A DNA stretch of 64,000 bases, from NCBI GenBank assembly GCA_020744425.1, contig JAGMUV010000004.1, positions 62,001 to 126,000 on the forward strand. Reading direction: 5' to 3'. The notes beneath the pieces are model-generated. The model was given only the letters and a program-made list of their open reading frames with translations, did not search any database and was not told the DNA's origin. Origin of the DNA: Dactylonectria macrodidyma (lineage: Eukaryota > Ascomycota > Sordariomycetes > Hypocreales > Nectriaceae). Position 1 is the stretch's first letter. Each line of letters begins with the position of its first letter. Positions 12,097-23,571 of the stretch are shown one piece after another. Position numbers and translations under genes: made by a program.

Positions 12097-13038
12097 TTAA
12101 CAGCACTTTCCACCAGATGCCGACTCGTCATCGGCAGGCTTGCTAAGCGAGATGTTGGTGCCCGCACCGATCGTGGCCTGGGCGCTGTCGCCGCTGTCGA
12201 GGGCCTTGCTGGATACGATTCGGTAGATTTCTGTGTGGCATCGTTAATATATGTCCAGGGTCAGGTGGTAGGGGTTTAGACTGGGGCGACGGACCTGTCA
12301 AAATGTTCTGGAATGCAAGCTCGACATTGCTGGCATCGAGGGCAGAAGTCTCAATAAAGGACAGGTGGTTCTCGCCTGCAAATACGAATATTAGCAACAC
12401 AGTCTCCGCCAATGCACGCGAATGTGCATAGACACTTGAATGCGCTCCGGGTAGACGCACTAGCAAAAGACTTGGCCTCCTCGGTTGGGACAGCCCTCAG
12501 GTGTCTCAAATCGCTCTTGTTTCCGACTAGCATAATGACGATGTTGGCATCGGCGTGATCCCTCAGTTCCTTGAGCCATCGTGTGACGTTCTCGTAGGTC
12601 TGGTGCTTGCTGATGTCGTAGACAAGCAAAGCACCAACAGCGCCGCGGTAGTATGCGGAAGTGATGGCGCGATATCGCTCCTGACCGGCGGTATCCCAGA
12701 TTTGGGCTTTGATCGTCTTGGAGTCGACTTGGATGGACCTGGTGGCGAACTCGACACCGATGGTCGACTTGGAGTCGAGGTTGAACTCGTTTCGAGTGAA
12801 TCGGCTGAGAAGATTGGATTTTCCGACTCCAGAGTCTCCGATCAACACGACTGCAAGGACGAGAGAGTCAGTAAGAGAAGGCCACGGCGCGAGTAGCTGG
12901 GGTTAGGCGGTGGCCAAGGGGTGTGGTGACGGCACCTTTGAAGAGGAACTACATAGGGGGACGGGTCAGCAGGACGGTGGGAGACGAGGGCGCATGAGGG
13001 GCAGAGAGGGCACGCACATCATACTCGTCGTTGGCCAT
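12097..13038 (-). CDS. Rab11/Ypt31-type GTPase
   Basis: Five exons are modelled: 13038-13018, 12948-12936, 12850-12461, 12375-12295 and 12230-12097. They total 639 nt and 212 aa. The start [20 protein letters not shown] is reached only by using a 13-nt second exon. Visible GTPase motifs are GDSGVGKSN (P-loop), the switch I segment with STIGVEF, WDTAGQE (switch II), GNKSD (guanine base) and ETSALD. The C-terminus GGKCC is the double-cysteine geranylgeranylation site. Rab11/Ypt31/32 proteins control exit from the late Golgi and recycling endosomes toward the growing tip and septa. The effector sequence around [12 protein letters not shown] is that of the Rab11 group rather than Rab8 or Rab1. 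Confidence 0.95.
12936..12948 (-). other. 13-nt micro-exon of the Rab11 gene
   Basis: Exon TTCCTCTTCAAAG (minus strand) is bounded by a TATGTAG acceptor and a GTGCCG donor, with introns of 69 and 85 nt on either side. It supplies FLFK and the first base of the next Val codon, completing the conserved Rab11 N-terminus. Skipping it would remove these residues and shift the frame before the P-loop. Confidence 0.8.
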
Positions 13039-14830
13039 GATGGCGATGGATGGCTTCAGCGAAGTCGTCGGGAGGATGAGTGTGAGGGCGAAGGCGAAGG
13101 CGCTGCGCTGGAGGCGAGGGAGTCGACGTTGATGATGTGTGGGATGTGGAGAGGGAGAGAATGCGCGGCTCTGGCGATAGGCGGTCGTCGTGCCTTATCC
13201 CGTGCCGAGGGGTAAGGTAACGGTGTACTTGGTACGGTCGAAATCGCAGTCCAGGGAGGGGAGGGAGGAGGGAATGCAACCTGGCCCAAAAAAAAAAAGG
13301 CAGCCCAGACCTTGGAACGAAGCACCTGATAGGGGATGCTGTCCAGGCAGCGACAAAGAATAAGCTAGTATTGTGATTTGAATTGAACAACGGCTACCTA
13401 AGAGCAGGCTCCCATTACACATGTCCTCAATTTGATAATCTTGTCAGCGATGCGCCCTTAGCGAGACGGCGAGATAATGAGTGGAACTTGGCCAATTCCC
13501 TACAGCTAGTTCCCGACATCTTTGGAATTGAGGAGAGTGGCATTCCCCCGCTGTGCCTCAACAACCTACGCCTCTCGGGTACCTTAGTTTTGTACCTAGG
13601 GGCTACTCAGTGGCGCTGTAATTAGGCGCCACCAACTGGAGCTCGCTGGAGCTGCCTGGCTTCGGATGCAGCACCAGCTAACTTATTAACTTCAATTCTA
13701 GGGTGCCGAAGGTAAGGTAGGGTACCTAAATTCCACCACGCGGTGAACGCCATATCTTACCTCAGAGGCAGGTATTGACTTTTGGCGCCCCTCTATGAAG
13801 TATCAGGTACTTGGCGGCCTGGGAAGGTGAGGTCGACACCATTGAAGCTGAGGTTCCACCTCCACCAGGCAAGCTTGAACACCCACCCTGTCTATACTGG
13901 GGGCTTTTCACTGGCCGGGGGCTGAGCTTGCGGTACAGCCTGTGGTACAACGCATCGGGCTCCAAATTTGAATTGTCGCAACTCAGTACAAAGTAGCTCG
14001 GCCGGTTTGGCCCGTTCCTACCAACCTTACCTAGTGGCCACTTCCTAGGTGGAGAGTCAGAAACAAACAGACCAAGTTCTGTGAAGTAGACCTTGTTGTC
14101 TCCTTCACGTGGTGAACAAAGCTGGCCGACACGCTTCCATGACATTGGGAGGAGTGCTGACAAGCTGTCGGTCTACTCTAGTTCGTCGATTTGCGCATCA
14201 CGTGCCGTTGTGCCACCAACGCTCTGCTCCCTCAACGACAGTGAAGCGAGAAATGCACCATCAAGAACGACGGGGAAGTGCGCACTTCAATCTTCCCCTT
14301 GATCAATACAAACAATCCCGTGACTAAAAACCACGGCCTTGTGGACTCATTTTCAGTCTCTAACTTCCTCTTATTATCCACGCCGGCCTTTCTCTCCACC
14401 CAAGGTCACGAAGTCTCATCACGCCATAAGCATAAGAAAGACAGAGGCTCTCGCGCGAGAGTTCCACTCGGGCAGTGACTAGCTAAGACTCTCCTCAACT
14501 AAGAACAGCTCGCACTGGCCTCACCGCAGACCCCCGTCAGCCCTGTCAACCTTTACAACTTTCTTGACTCGGCAACAACTAGCCGGGAGCAGGGGGATCA
14601 GGAAGCTTGGAAAGCGACCGCGGCGTTTAGCGATGGGACTTACTTGTTGTGTGTCCTCGCCAATATCTTGACGACTCTTGGTTGAACCGCACCCTTTCTT
14701 TGCCTTGCCCATTCCGCCGCGCGTATCGACCCTTGCCAAGGTCTCGAGGCTCACCTCTTGATATTTCCTATTGCCATTGCCAAAGACAGATAACCCTTGG
14801 GCGCGTGGCTTCGCGCCGCCATTAGTCACG
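13039..14830. other. Divergent promoter region between Rab11 and chromodomain gene
   Basis: About 1.8 kb separates two divergently transcribed genes. The centre (about 13570-14060) has many TACCT/AGGTA-type words (GGTACC, TACCTAGG, AGGTAAGG), frequent in Sordariomycete intergenic DNA. A homopolymer A run lies near 13290. No supported coding frame was found. Confidence 0.5.
13610..13632. repeat. Short inverted repeat (7-bp arms)
   Basis: GTGGCGC at 13610-13616 and its reverse complement GCGCCAC at 13626-13632 are separated by nine bases. The unit lies within the TACCT-rich intergenic stretch. Function is unknown and it may be chance. Confidence 0.4.
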
Positions 14831-17800
14831 ATGAGCCATTCATCTTCTATGTCCATGGATGTGGATGAAGAGCTTGAGACTGATTCCATCACTTCAACGA
14901 TTGAGGAGGAGCCTGATTCCGACCAGGAATGGCTTGTCAACGACATTCTTGCAGAAGGGGTAGACGCAACCGGAACGACCAAATATCTCATTGATTGGCA
15001 AGGCTACCCTCTGTACGACGCTTCCTGGGAGCCAAAGGAGAACCTCGGCGACACCATGTTAGCAGATTGGGAAGAGAGCAAGAAGAATGAGGGCCATCGG
15101 AATAAGTCAAATGATAGCATCAACGCTTGGTACAACGCAGTCATTGCTAGGCTGCACGGCAAGATCGCTCGCCACAATGATCGCAATCTCAAGCGGGCAG
15201 AGCGAGGCCTCGAGGTGTCCCTATATGAGAAGTCTCTAGAAGATTACCTAGAAGATCTCGAAAAGCACCCCAAAGCCCAAGGCATTGAGGATGAAAGGAT
15301 CAACGCTTCACGAAGCAACAATACTCAACCACCTAACCAGCGTGGGCCTTCGCGGAATGTTCCCCAGCGTCAACATGAAACCTCTGAAGATCAAATGCCC
15401 AAAGAACCTCGACAAAACCCGCCCACGCGTGGGGTTTCTGACCCGGAAGTTACCAAGCGCCGCTCTAGCAGTGCTGCAGGTGTCCGTGAAGCACTGCCCA
15501 AGCCGGCGCCAAAAACAACACTCATGTCCAAACTAGGCCCTCGCAAGCAAAAGGGGCCGTCAAAGGAGCATAATTCGGGACCAAACTCTCTCCCGCCCGT
15601 TTCTCGCGGGGCATCAAAAAGCAGCAGCAATGTTTTCGTTGGTGGCACAACGAGAAAGGCAAGACCTCTTCTATTAGATGTTGCCTCTGATCCGACCAAG
15701 ACACCTCAGATCTTGAAGCATCACCTTCAAAGACATATTGAGAAAGGACTCCGCGACAAGGAAGGAACCACTGAACCCCCAAAGCTACCATCTCTCGTCT
15801 TCAATCTCGATCCAGCAGAGAGGAATCGAGTCGCTCAGAACGCCAAATCTGGACGTGATCCAGTCGCAAACATCACTCAAGACGAAAAGCAGACTGGGGA
15901 TACTCTACACCAACCTAAATCCAAGGGTAGCACACCAGACGAGCCAGAGAAGGGCTCTTTAACCGTCGGCAAGAAAAAGAAGAAGTCGGTACGTTGGGAA
16001 GACGGCCCAGAAGCCCCACCACAGATCGACCCAGGCTCTGAATCGAGTCTTTTTATCGAACCTTTGACTGCGTCTCCTGAACAAGAAACTGTTCAACCAA
16101 AGCAAGAAGATTGGGAGGGGCCTACAGCGATCTTGAACCTGCCTCCCCCATCGTCTCTGATGACTAAATTACCGCCTGTCCAAGACGGCCTTCGCTCCAG
16201 AATTCATACTATTACCAGAGACGCGAGGCTCGGCCCTAAAGCTACAGATTCAATTTCGCTCACCTTCGAAGGACAGTCGGGAGAAAGCATGCACCCGTGG
16301 TTATCTATGCTCGCAGGCTCTGAACCGTTAGTCTTTACACACACCTGCATAGCACAAGACTTTTGGAGCCAGACTTCGTCAAAACCCCTTTTTAGGGGCA
16401 TCGTGACTAGTTGTGGCGACCTTGCTAGCCTCACATCGACCTCTGAACGGCTGAAGTTAGGATCGTTCGGTGTTCTATGCCACCTAGGAGAGCTTTGCAT
16501 CCTGCTGCATCCATCACAATGTGAGACATGGCAATTTCCAACCCAATCAGTGTTAAATCAACCTGTGCCAACCAAATCTCATGATAAAACTTTGCTGAAG
16601 TTCATCATTTTTGAGGCCACAGGGTTCCTGGAAGCTTCTTCCCTTGCCCCTATTCCATTGCCACTGGATCATTGCAATGAAGATCTGCCTCCAGGTATGC
16701 CGCTCGCCCTCTTTCAACGTGTTTTTGGGATTGGTTATACCCAACTTCTGCCCGAAAGATTGCAGAACACCACCAGACACCCCTTCTTCCTCGCATTTCC
16801 ACGATCCGCCACTCCCGATACCATGCTCCTGGCCCGGTGGCTTCGAATCTGCAACGCCGATTGCCAAATCCACACCGGCCATTTTCCCGGTCACTGGCAA
16901 TACTTTATGACCCTCGAGGCAGGGATTGTCATCATAGACGAAGACGCAGCTCGTTCCATCCGAAAGTTTCCTCGCATTAACGAGATCCTCGGTTGTAAGC
17001 CAGATAGGTTCGCATTCTGGGTGTTCACAAAGTCTTTGAGAACTCCAGCACTCGTACCTCACGAGTCAAACTCATTTGCTGAGCTAGGCGCTATCCGTCT
17101 CCAACCAGCCTTGGAATTTGGAACAGCTATCTTAGTGTCGCCTAGCTTCCTCGTTTCTCAGCCACGACAAGCTTTAGTGCTCTTCAGATGGCTCTGGAAT
17201 CTCAATATGAAAGGCAACGCTGACCGGTACAGGCGAGCTCGACTTGTGGTGTGTGCTAAGTTCGACGAGTGGTTGTATGAGCTGGCCGTCGATAGTGCCA
17301 AGGGGAGACCGTCAAACCCCTCATCTGAAGGCGATATACACATACGAGGGGCAGCTCAGCACCCCCAGGAAATTGATGCTATGTTCCAGGCATGGAGATT
17401 CGTGGGGAAACTGATCAATGAGCCTCTGGAGCCAAGTCCATTGATTTTTGCCCCCGAATCTATTGATGGCAATGATGAGCAAAGCTTGGTTAACTGGTTT
17501 GGATGGTGGTCTTCAATGAACATGGATCAGTTCCGGAAGTTTACTGTCCTTGGCAGTGAAGAAGAATCAGCGAGGCTTTCTCGGCGTATTTTGCGCCCCA
17601 GGTTTCTGCCATCAACAACGAACAATCCGGATGAGATGCATTCAAACCATGATCGAGAAGGCGTCCACGGGAAGACTACGCAACTTGTTCTCGACCAATC
17701 ACGCATGACGCTTAAAACCCAGTCAAGGGCAATCATAAATGCCCTCGAGTCGATGATTAGCAATGCTAAATTTTGCGAACTCGAAATCTTCAAGTTCCCA

Positions 17801-18721
17801 GTCTCTTATTGGGACAGTAACATGGCCTTTCATTTTGGAGATTACCAGTCTCTATTCGCGACTTACTTTAAATGCTTCAAGTGGCTCAACCCCTTTGAGA
17901 AATTCACCTTCGCAAAGCGCAATACCATGACTGCATTGTTCTACACGATTGAAGGGCCGTGGGATATCAAGCTCTATACCCCAGGCGAAATGCCCACTCG
18001 TCGCCCTTGGATTGTCATGCACCGACCAAAGAATCACCATTCGAAGCCTTGGATTGCGTCCGAGTTGTTAATATGGGATCCAACGCCTAACCAAAAGTTC
18101 AGCGATGGAGACGTGTACGAGGACGATCTCATCGAGGCGCAACGCGAAATGATTCGCTTCTTCCACCATCAGAATGCCACCAAAAACCCGAACCAACCGT
18201 TGGAGACTGTCTGGATTGCGGGGTTCGACGGCTCGTCAATTGATCCAAATGCCGACCCGCTTGAAGAAACACTATTCACTTTACAGAAGTTTGTTGATGA
18301 CTCAAAGATATGGCTGCCTGCTCCAGAAACCGCACTGCTCCAGAGAGGCTGGAAAAAACTCAAACCAGGTAGTGCGCCTGCAGCACCAAGCCCCCCACCG
18401 CCATCAGTCGATCCAATGAACATTGATGAGCTTGACGATGCGGGGCATGATCATGGACAGAAGATGGTGACCATCTTCCATCCACCCCGCGCCAACATGA
18501 GGCTAGGGTCGACGAAATGCTTCAATCGACTGTATCAGTGCACAATCAATTCTTACCAGAAAGTGCGAGCTGATGTCGAGCATCGTATGGAGTACACTTT
18601 CCGACCGACACAAATTTGGTATCAAGACCAGGTGGTGGAGGGTCGAGGCTTTGAACACATTTCGGTTTTGCCATGGCATGTCACTTTCAAGCGTTTCTTC
18701 TTACCACTTGATCTAGAATGA
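14831..18721 (+). CDS. Large chromodomain protein, 1296 aa
   Basis: A single intronless frame begins at ATG 14831, the first ATG in frame, and ends at TGA 18719-18721. Residues about 33-83 form a chromodomain: an EWLVNDIL strand, KYLIDWQGYP, then ASWEPKENL and a closing helix, including two Trp typical of the methyl-lysine cage. Residues about 90-480 are charged, low-complexity and probably disordered. Residues about 490-1296 look folded but match nothing I can name. Chromodomains of this type read H3K9me or H3K27me, so the protein probably acts in heterochromatin. Its size and a single N-terminal chromodomain recall Chp1-like or CDP-2-like silencing factors, but orthology is not established here. 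It is divergent from Rab11 and convergent with the peroxin gene. Confidence 0.85.
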   Translation: MSHSSSMSMDVDEELETDSITSTIEEEPDSDQEWLVNDILAEGVDATGTTKYLIDWQGYPLYDASWEPKENLGDTMLADWEESKKNEGHRNKSNDSINAWYNAVIARLHGKIARHNDRNLKRAERGLEVSLYEKSLEDYLEDLEKHPKAQGIEDERINASRSNNTQPPNQRGPSRNVPQRQHETSEDQMPKEPRQNPPTRGVSDPEVTKRRSSSAAGVREALPKPAPKTTLMSKLGPRKQKGPSKEHNSGPNSLPPVSRGASKSSSNVFVGGTTRKARPLLLDVASDPTKTPQILKHHLQRHIEKGLRDKEGTTEPPKLPSLVFNLDPAERNRVAQNAKSGRDPVANITQDEKQTGDTLHQPKSKGSTPDEPEKGSLTVGKKKKKSVRWEDGPEAPPQIDPGSESSLFIEPLTASPEQETVQPKQEDWEGPTAILNLPPPSSLMTKLPPVQDGLRSRIHTITRDARLGPKATDSISLTFEGQSGESMHPWLSMLAGSEPLVFTHTCIAQDFWSQTSSKPLFRGIVTSCGDLASLTSTSERLKLGSFGVLCHLGELCILLHPSQCETWQFPTQSVLNQPVPTKSHDKTLLKFIIFEATGFLEASSLAPIPLPLDHCNEDLPPGMPLALFQRVFGIGYTQLLPERLQNTTRHPFFLAFPRSATPDTMLLARWLRICNADCQIHTGHFPGHWQYFMTLEAGIVIIDEDAARSIRKFPRINEILGCKPDRFAFWVFTKSLRTPALVPHESNSFAELGAIRLQPALEFGTAILVSPSFLVSQPRQALVLFRWLWNLNMKGNADRYRRARLVVCAKFDEWLYELAVDSAKGRPSNPSSEGDIHIRGAAQHPQEIDAMFQAWRFVGKLINEPLEPSPLIFAPESIDGNDEQSLVNWFGWWSSMNMDQFRKFTVLGSEEESARLSRRILRPRFLPSTTNNPDEMHSNHDREGVHGKTTQLVLDQSRMTLKTQSRAIINALESMISNAKFCELEIFKFPVSYWDSNMAFHFGDYQSLFATYFKCFKWLNPFEKFTFAKRNTMTALFYTIEGPWDIKLYTPGEMPTRRPWIVMHRPKNHHSKPWIASELLIWDPTPNQKFSDGDVYEDDLIEAQREMIRFFHHQNATKNPNQPLETVWIAGFDGSSIDPNADPLEETLFTLQKFVDDSKIWLPAPETALLQRGWKKLKPGSAPAAPSPPPPSVDPMNIDELDDAGHDHGQKMVTIFHPPRANMRLGSTKCFNRLYQCTINSYQKVRADVEHRMEYTFRPTQIWYQDQVVEGRGFEHISVLPWHVTFKRFFLPLDLE

Positions 18722-18909
18722 TATGAGGATTGGGAAAAAGTACGTGCATGTGTGCTAGGTGCCAGTTGTTTCTCACACTTGGGAGTGTGGATAAGGGTAT
18801 ATTGTGCATAGTACAAGTTGTTCACATAGCTGTATAATTATCTCTCCTGGGCATACGCAGCCAGGGAGCGTGTGTCTAGCCTCCACGAAATTCCCTCTTC
18901 CGCTCCTGT

Positions 18910-20149
18910 TCACCTTGCTTTGGTAGGGAAATTCCGGGTGCTCAGTAGCACACCCTTCACCCGCCTAATGTTATCTCTTACTTTGCGGATCTCGTCTTCG
19001 GGTTCTGGTTTGCGAGTTCGGCCATACACATCAAAGGTGCCGGTCGACGGACCCATGTATGCCAAAGACACGAGATCGTCGCATAGGACGCCAACCAGCG
19101 TCTTGATGCCATCCATGCTCTCGCTCTCGGATCGGAACTCGTCCTTCAGCCCAGACAGCGTCTTTGTAAGCCCAGTCAGCCTGTCGGCCTGAAGCTTGGC
19201 AGTCGACTCGTCGTCCTTCTCCTTCCCGTTGGATGCTGTCGTTGTTGAGTTGAAGACCAGCGGCGGCGACGTCTGAGTGCCCATGTCGCGGTGGAACATC
19301 TCCGTCGGGTCTTCGGCATCGCTCTCGCCGTCGACCGAGGCGGCAATCGCGGTGACCTGCTTCTTAGGCGGGGGTACCACGGAGACGGTCTTCTCGAGCT
19401 TAGAAACCAGGGCGTCGAGGTTGCGGACGGTGGTCTCGTGGAACTCGGTGCGGGCTTCCGTCTGGGCGTCCACCATGGGCCGCAGGACGTATTGGCCGGT
19501 GCCGTAGATGAGCGTGGACAGGCCCGCGACGCCGTAGAGGGTGTTGAGGAGGCGGCTGGTGGTGACGAGGGGTGGAGGAGCAGCGGGCTTGGCAAGGAAC
19601 TCGGGGTATGTTACGATCGGGGCGCGGTCGGCTTGCGGCTTGGAGAGGGTGGTCGGCGTGGAGGTCTGGGTGGATGTGGATTGTGAGGGCGGTTGTGGGA
19701 CGACAACTTCCCTTAGAGAGTCGTCCTGGCAATATGTTAGCTGACATCATCGAAGAGGGTGAGGGTTGCAAACGTACTTCTGATCGAGTGGAAGTCGGCT
19801 CGTCGCCGAGGAGCGTCTGGATGCCGGCATCGTCAATGTCCTTGGACTTTAGGAACGTGACCTTCTTGTCTCGCGGCGCATCGCGCACCGCTTCGTCATC
19901 GAGGAACCTTCGCGCAACCTCGAGCTTGTCTTCTTCTGGCACATAGACGGAAGTATCAGCCGTACTATCAGCCGTAACGCCAGTCTCGGGCGCGGTCTCG
20001 ACTTCTGTCTGGGCCTCCGTCTCTGTTTTCGTCTCTGTCTCAGTCGCAGTCGCCGATGACACTTCCACAGCGGGCTCGTCGCTCTGGGGCTGGGCGCGTT
20101 GCCAGCTGGGCACGCTGGGTCTTCCGGGTCTCGAATCTGAGTCGCTCAT
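18910..20149 (-). CDS. Peroxin with Pex14 N-terminal domain (PEX14/PEX33-like)
   Basis: Two exons, 20149-19778 and 19725-18910, with a 52-nt intron (GTACGT donor, GCTAAC branch, CCAG acceptor), give 395 aa. After a Thr/Glu-rich disordered start, residues about 73-115 match the Pex14 N-terminal domain: LEVARRFLDDEAVRDAPRDK followed by KVTFLKSKDIDDAGIQTLLG. A moderately hydrophobic segment (LYGVAGLSTLIYGTGQYVL) follows near residue 175-195, then a long coiled-coil-like region. Pex14 docks cargo-loaded Pex5 and Pex7 at the peroxisomal membrane. Filamentous fungi also have the related Pex33 (Pex14/17); I cannot separate the two by eye. Confidence 0.8.
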
Positions 20150-22301
20150 GTTGAAATTACGGCCTTCGATTCAGTCTTGATTGTTTCGATGCTCGAAAAG
20201 TCACATTAATAAGGGAATGAGAGCGGGTTGGGTGCTTGGCTCGTCAAGATGTCCAATGCCGTGGCGGCTAAGGTTCGGGATGGCATGTGCCTCGGTAGAA
20301 TCGGAGGCGGCGCCGGGAAACGGTTGCGCGACGCAGATGAGAACTACCCTCATGCACGTGTCGCCAATTTCTAGGCTTGATTCTTGTTACTGGTCAATAT
20401 TAGTAGGAATCTTATTGCAGTATTTCCATCTATTCAAATTCAGAGTGACATTGTAGATATTGATGCAAAGGGTAGTGGCAAATAGTATCCGTTGCATTCG
20501 AGGAGCTCCGTTAAGAACGGTGGCTGTCGCAGTCCACATCGGTGGATTGTCGGTCAAGATCATCCACCGTCCACCGCTACCGGCTACCGTTCCGTGAGCT
20601 GCCACCTCAGCCAGCCAACTTCTGGATCGATTGATCCAACAGCATTTGAGTGAGGATTCAGACGCGCCAATCCCTTCATTCCGCCATCCCCCAAGTTGCC
20701 TCTCACCAAAGACAAGCCCCTACAATCTTCTAATAGTGTCTAATCGCGCCGGATTGCACCATCCCAACACCATCAACCTCGTGCCAAAGCAAACGAGTGG
20801 TCATTTCATTTTGGTGAGGTCAGCCAGCCAACCAGATCACCAATCCGGGATTCACCTTACGCCCATCGCAGCATCCAGCATCACACCGAGCACCAGGGTT
20901 TGGCGCGAGGGACTAGGACTGCAGGTTGCCATTCGCCCTCTGTGTCGTATTGCACGCGCGCAGGCTTGACCATTTTGCACCGTTACGATTTGGCAACGTG
21001 GGACTGTTGCTGCACGTAGGAGGCTAGATCCAAGGTTCAGCGCAACGCCGCAAACCCCCGTGTTTCTCACCGACGTCGGATTGCCTGGATTTCCCTGGCA
21101 ATTGGTAGAGTGATTAGCAGTCCTGCAGAAGATCGACCTGCGAGGACCCGGTTGGAGCAATCATAGCTTCGCGAGGCTGTGTGCGTCGTGCATCGTGCGA
21201 GTGAGAGCGCGCCCACCAACCAACCATCTAACCCACCAACAACGCCATCAACGCCTTGTGTCTTCGCCTACCGGTGCCAGTATTGTGACAGGTGAGTTGT
21301 GGAATTTTTCTGTTCTATCCAATTGGATTTGCCTTTTTTTTTTGGTTACTCCTCATCCTATCCTGCCCGTCAGCAAGCGACTCTTTCTTTTGCATCCTTC
21401 TCCTCCCTTTGCCACCCACCAGCATTATCACCTGTATCATCATCACCGTCATCGCCACTGCGCCCGTATCTGCTCAAACTTGAACCTGGGTCGGCGACTT
21501 CTTGAATGAGCGACTAGGAATCAGCCACTGAGTGGATCGGCTGTCGTTGTTCAGGCATGCGCGATTGATGACGAGCACGCAAACGCTGGGTCAGTGGTTC
21601 AAAGACGGGTCCCCTGGTCTCTCGGCATTGGATACTTGATATCTCGTATGCCTTGCATTGATAGCAGAGGACAGACGAACTCTGCCACATCCCGCGGTTG
21701 AAGACGGATCATCCTTGTCGTGGTACAAGCACGTCTGACTCCACGAATCCTCTCGCGAGACGGATCTCTTGGTACTCCATCCCAGAGGTCTGAGGACTCG
21801 CCAGTGGCTTATTTTGCTTTTGCGAGGTCTCACCAGCCTTGCTTGCATCCCACACCTTTGGCTTCGCGTCTTGTGGCAACATCCGCTTGCCAATCAGTGA
21901 ATAGCTGTTGAGGCCAGACCCGATCGATACTGCACGATAGCCATCTTTGTCCTTGCCTATATCCTCTACGCGCATTATCTCCATTTCATCTTCGCCCCTT
22001 ACTTGATACCATATTTGATACCTCACTTGCTTCTTGCAGCTTGGCGCACAAGCAGTCAGGTTGAGTACCCGGACAGCCAAGTTTATTTCAACCGCTCCAC
22101 GAACTCACTCTCCGCCATCATTCTTTCCCACTCGACCGTTCAATACCTCCCCACACCCATCCCCAACCAGCCGGTCTAGTCTCCTGGACACATCTCCAAG
22201 ACATCACCACTAGCCCAGATCCTGTCATCGCCCTCTCCAAATTTCCCGCAACTCCCATTCCCTTTCCCGCAGACAAACCGCCAGTGCGGATACTTGTTAG
22301 C
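20150..22301. other. Divergent promoter region between peroxin and IES2
   Basis: About 2.15 kb with CT-rich patches near 21350-21470 and several candidate splice signals, so a leader intron upstream of IES2 is possible. Open frames here are short and unconvincing. No RNA gene was seen. Confidence 0.5.
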
Positions 22302-23571
22302 ATGGCTTCGCGACCGCGCCGATCCGCCGCCACAAAGGCCAAAGAGGTCATTTCCGTTCACGCCAGATTGGCTGACTCCCCAGAAAGAAGCACCATGTCT
22401 TCTCGACGTGCATCCGGTCGCGCCTCAGGTGCAACCCAAAGCAGTCATCGAAACATGACGGTCAAGGTTTCCAACAACAGCCTGCGCCAATCGGCCCGCG
22501 GAGGGCGCGCCTTTGAGGGTGGCGAGATTGTCGAGGGTAAGCGAAATCGTGGGGCTCGAAAAAGTTACGTGGTCGATTCGAGCCCCGAAGAAGATGAGGA
22601 AGAGGAAGATGAGATTGAGGTCGAGGAAGATGATGACGATGAAATGGACGAAGATGCTGAAGGAGAAGAAGAAATCGACATGGATGCCGAGGGTGAAGAA
22701 GACGCTGAAGGCGATATCGAAATGGATATGGCGCCACCGCCTCCCACGATCAAGGTTTCCAAGCCTGCCAAGTCTAAGCCGGCTCCAAGACCGTCGGCAT
22801 CCAAGGTTGTGCCCGACGACGACGACGACGACGACGAGGATGACGATGACGATCTCAGTGATCCAGCTGACAGCGACATTGGTGACCATACCATGGGTAT
22901 GGACGAGACTATGGTCGACGATGAGGATGCTGAGGGCGAAGAAATTGAGGTCGCTGGTGAAGAAGTCGATGATGACGACGAGGAAGAAGTGGATAGCGAA
23001 GACGAGGGCAGTCAGGATGAGGTCGACATGACCAAGTTGACGAAGCGCCAGCGAGCGCGGTTCGAGGAGGAGCCCCAGCAGTACATGAAGCTGTCTGATG
23101 GTATGACAAATAATTGCGCAACCCTGAACATGCACTGACATCTTTTTACAGAGGTCCAAGCAAAGAAAGTATTCACAGCCGAAGAACTGTCCATGCGACG
23201 ACAGGAAATGGCACGCCGACGCCGTAACCTGAGTGAGAAGCGAACAGAAGAGGTCAAGGTACGCACGCCTCTAGCAAACACTAGACTTCTGGCGGGTTTG
23301 TCTACAAATTACTAATTTGCAATCACAGATGGAAACCATCAACAAGCTGCTCAAGAAGCAGGCGCCCAAAATCAACCGCAAAGCCGCGGCTGCTGCTGCT
23401 GAAACGGTTGACGGCTTTCCCAAGCCGGACGCCGTTTTCGTTCGATGGGTCAGCAATAAGAATGGCGTCCGCGTAGCGGTGCCCCATGAGATCGTGCAAA
23501 GCCCAGCAGGTGCCATCTTTGGCGGAGGCAGTGGGTTGTCATCGGGCAAGATGATAGAGGAAGTTGCGTGA
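22302..23571 (+). CDS. IES2: INO80 complex subunit Ies2/INO80B (PAPA-1 domain)
   Basis: Three exons, 22302-23100, 23152-23258 and 23329-23571, with introns of 51 and 70 nt, encode 382 aa. The first 250 residues are basic then extremely acidic, with long Asp and Glu runs (22580-23030). Then comes a PAPA-1-like domain: LTKRQRARFEEEPQQYMKL, continuing across both introns through VQAKKVFTAEELSMRRQEMA and INKLLKKQAPK. The C-terminus (about 320-382) carries VRWVSNKNGVRVAVP, a strand-rich segment as found in Ies2 proteins. Ies2 joins the Ino80 ATPase and stimulates nucleosome sliding and H2A.Z dynamics. Confidence 0.9.

Noticed and set aside
16553..17062. 169-codon minus frame inside the chromodomain gene
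   Set aside because: Antisense shadow of a well-supported intronless gene.
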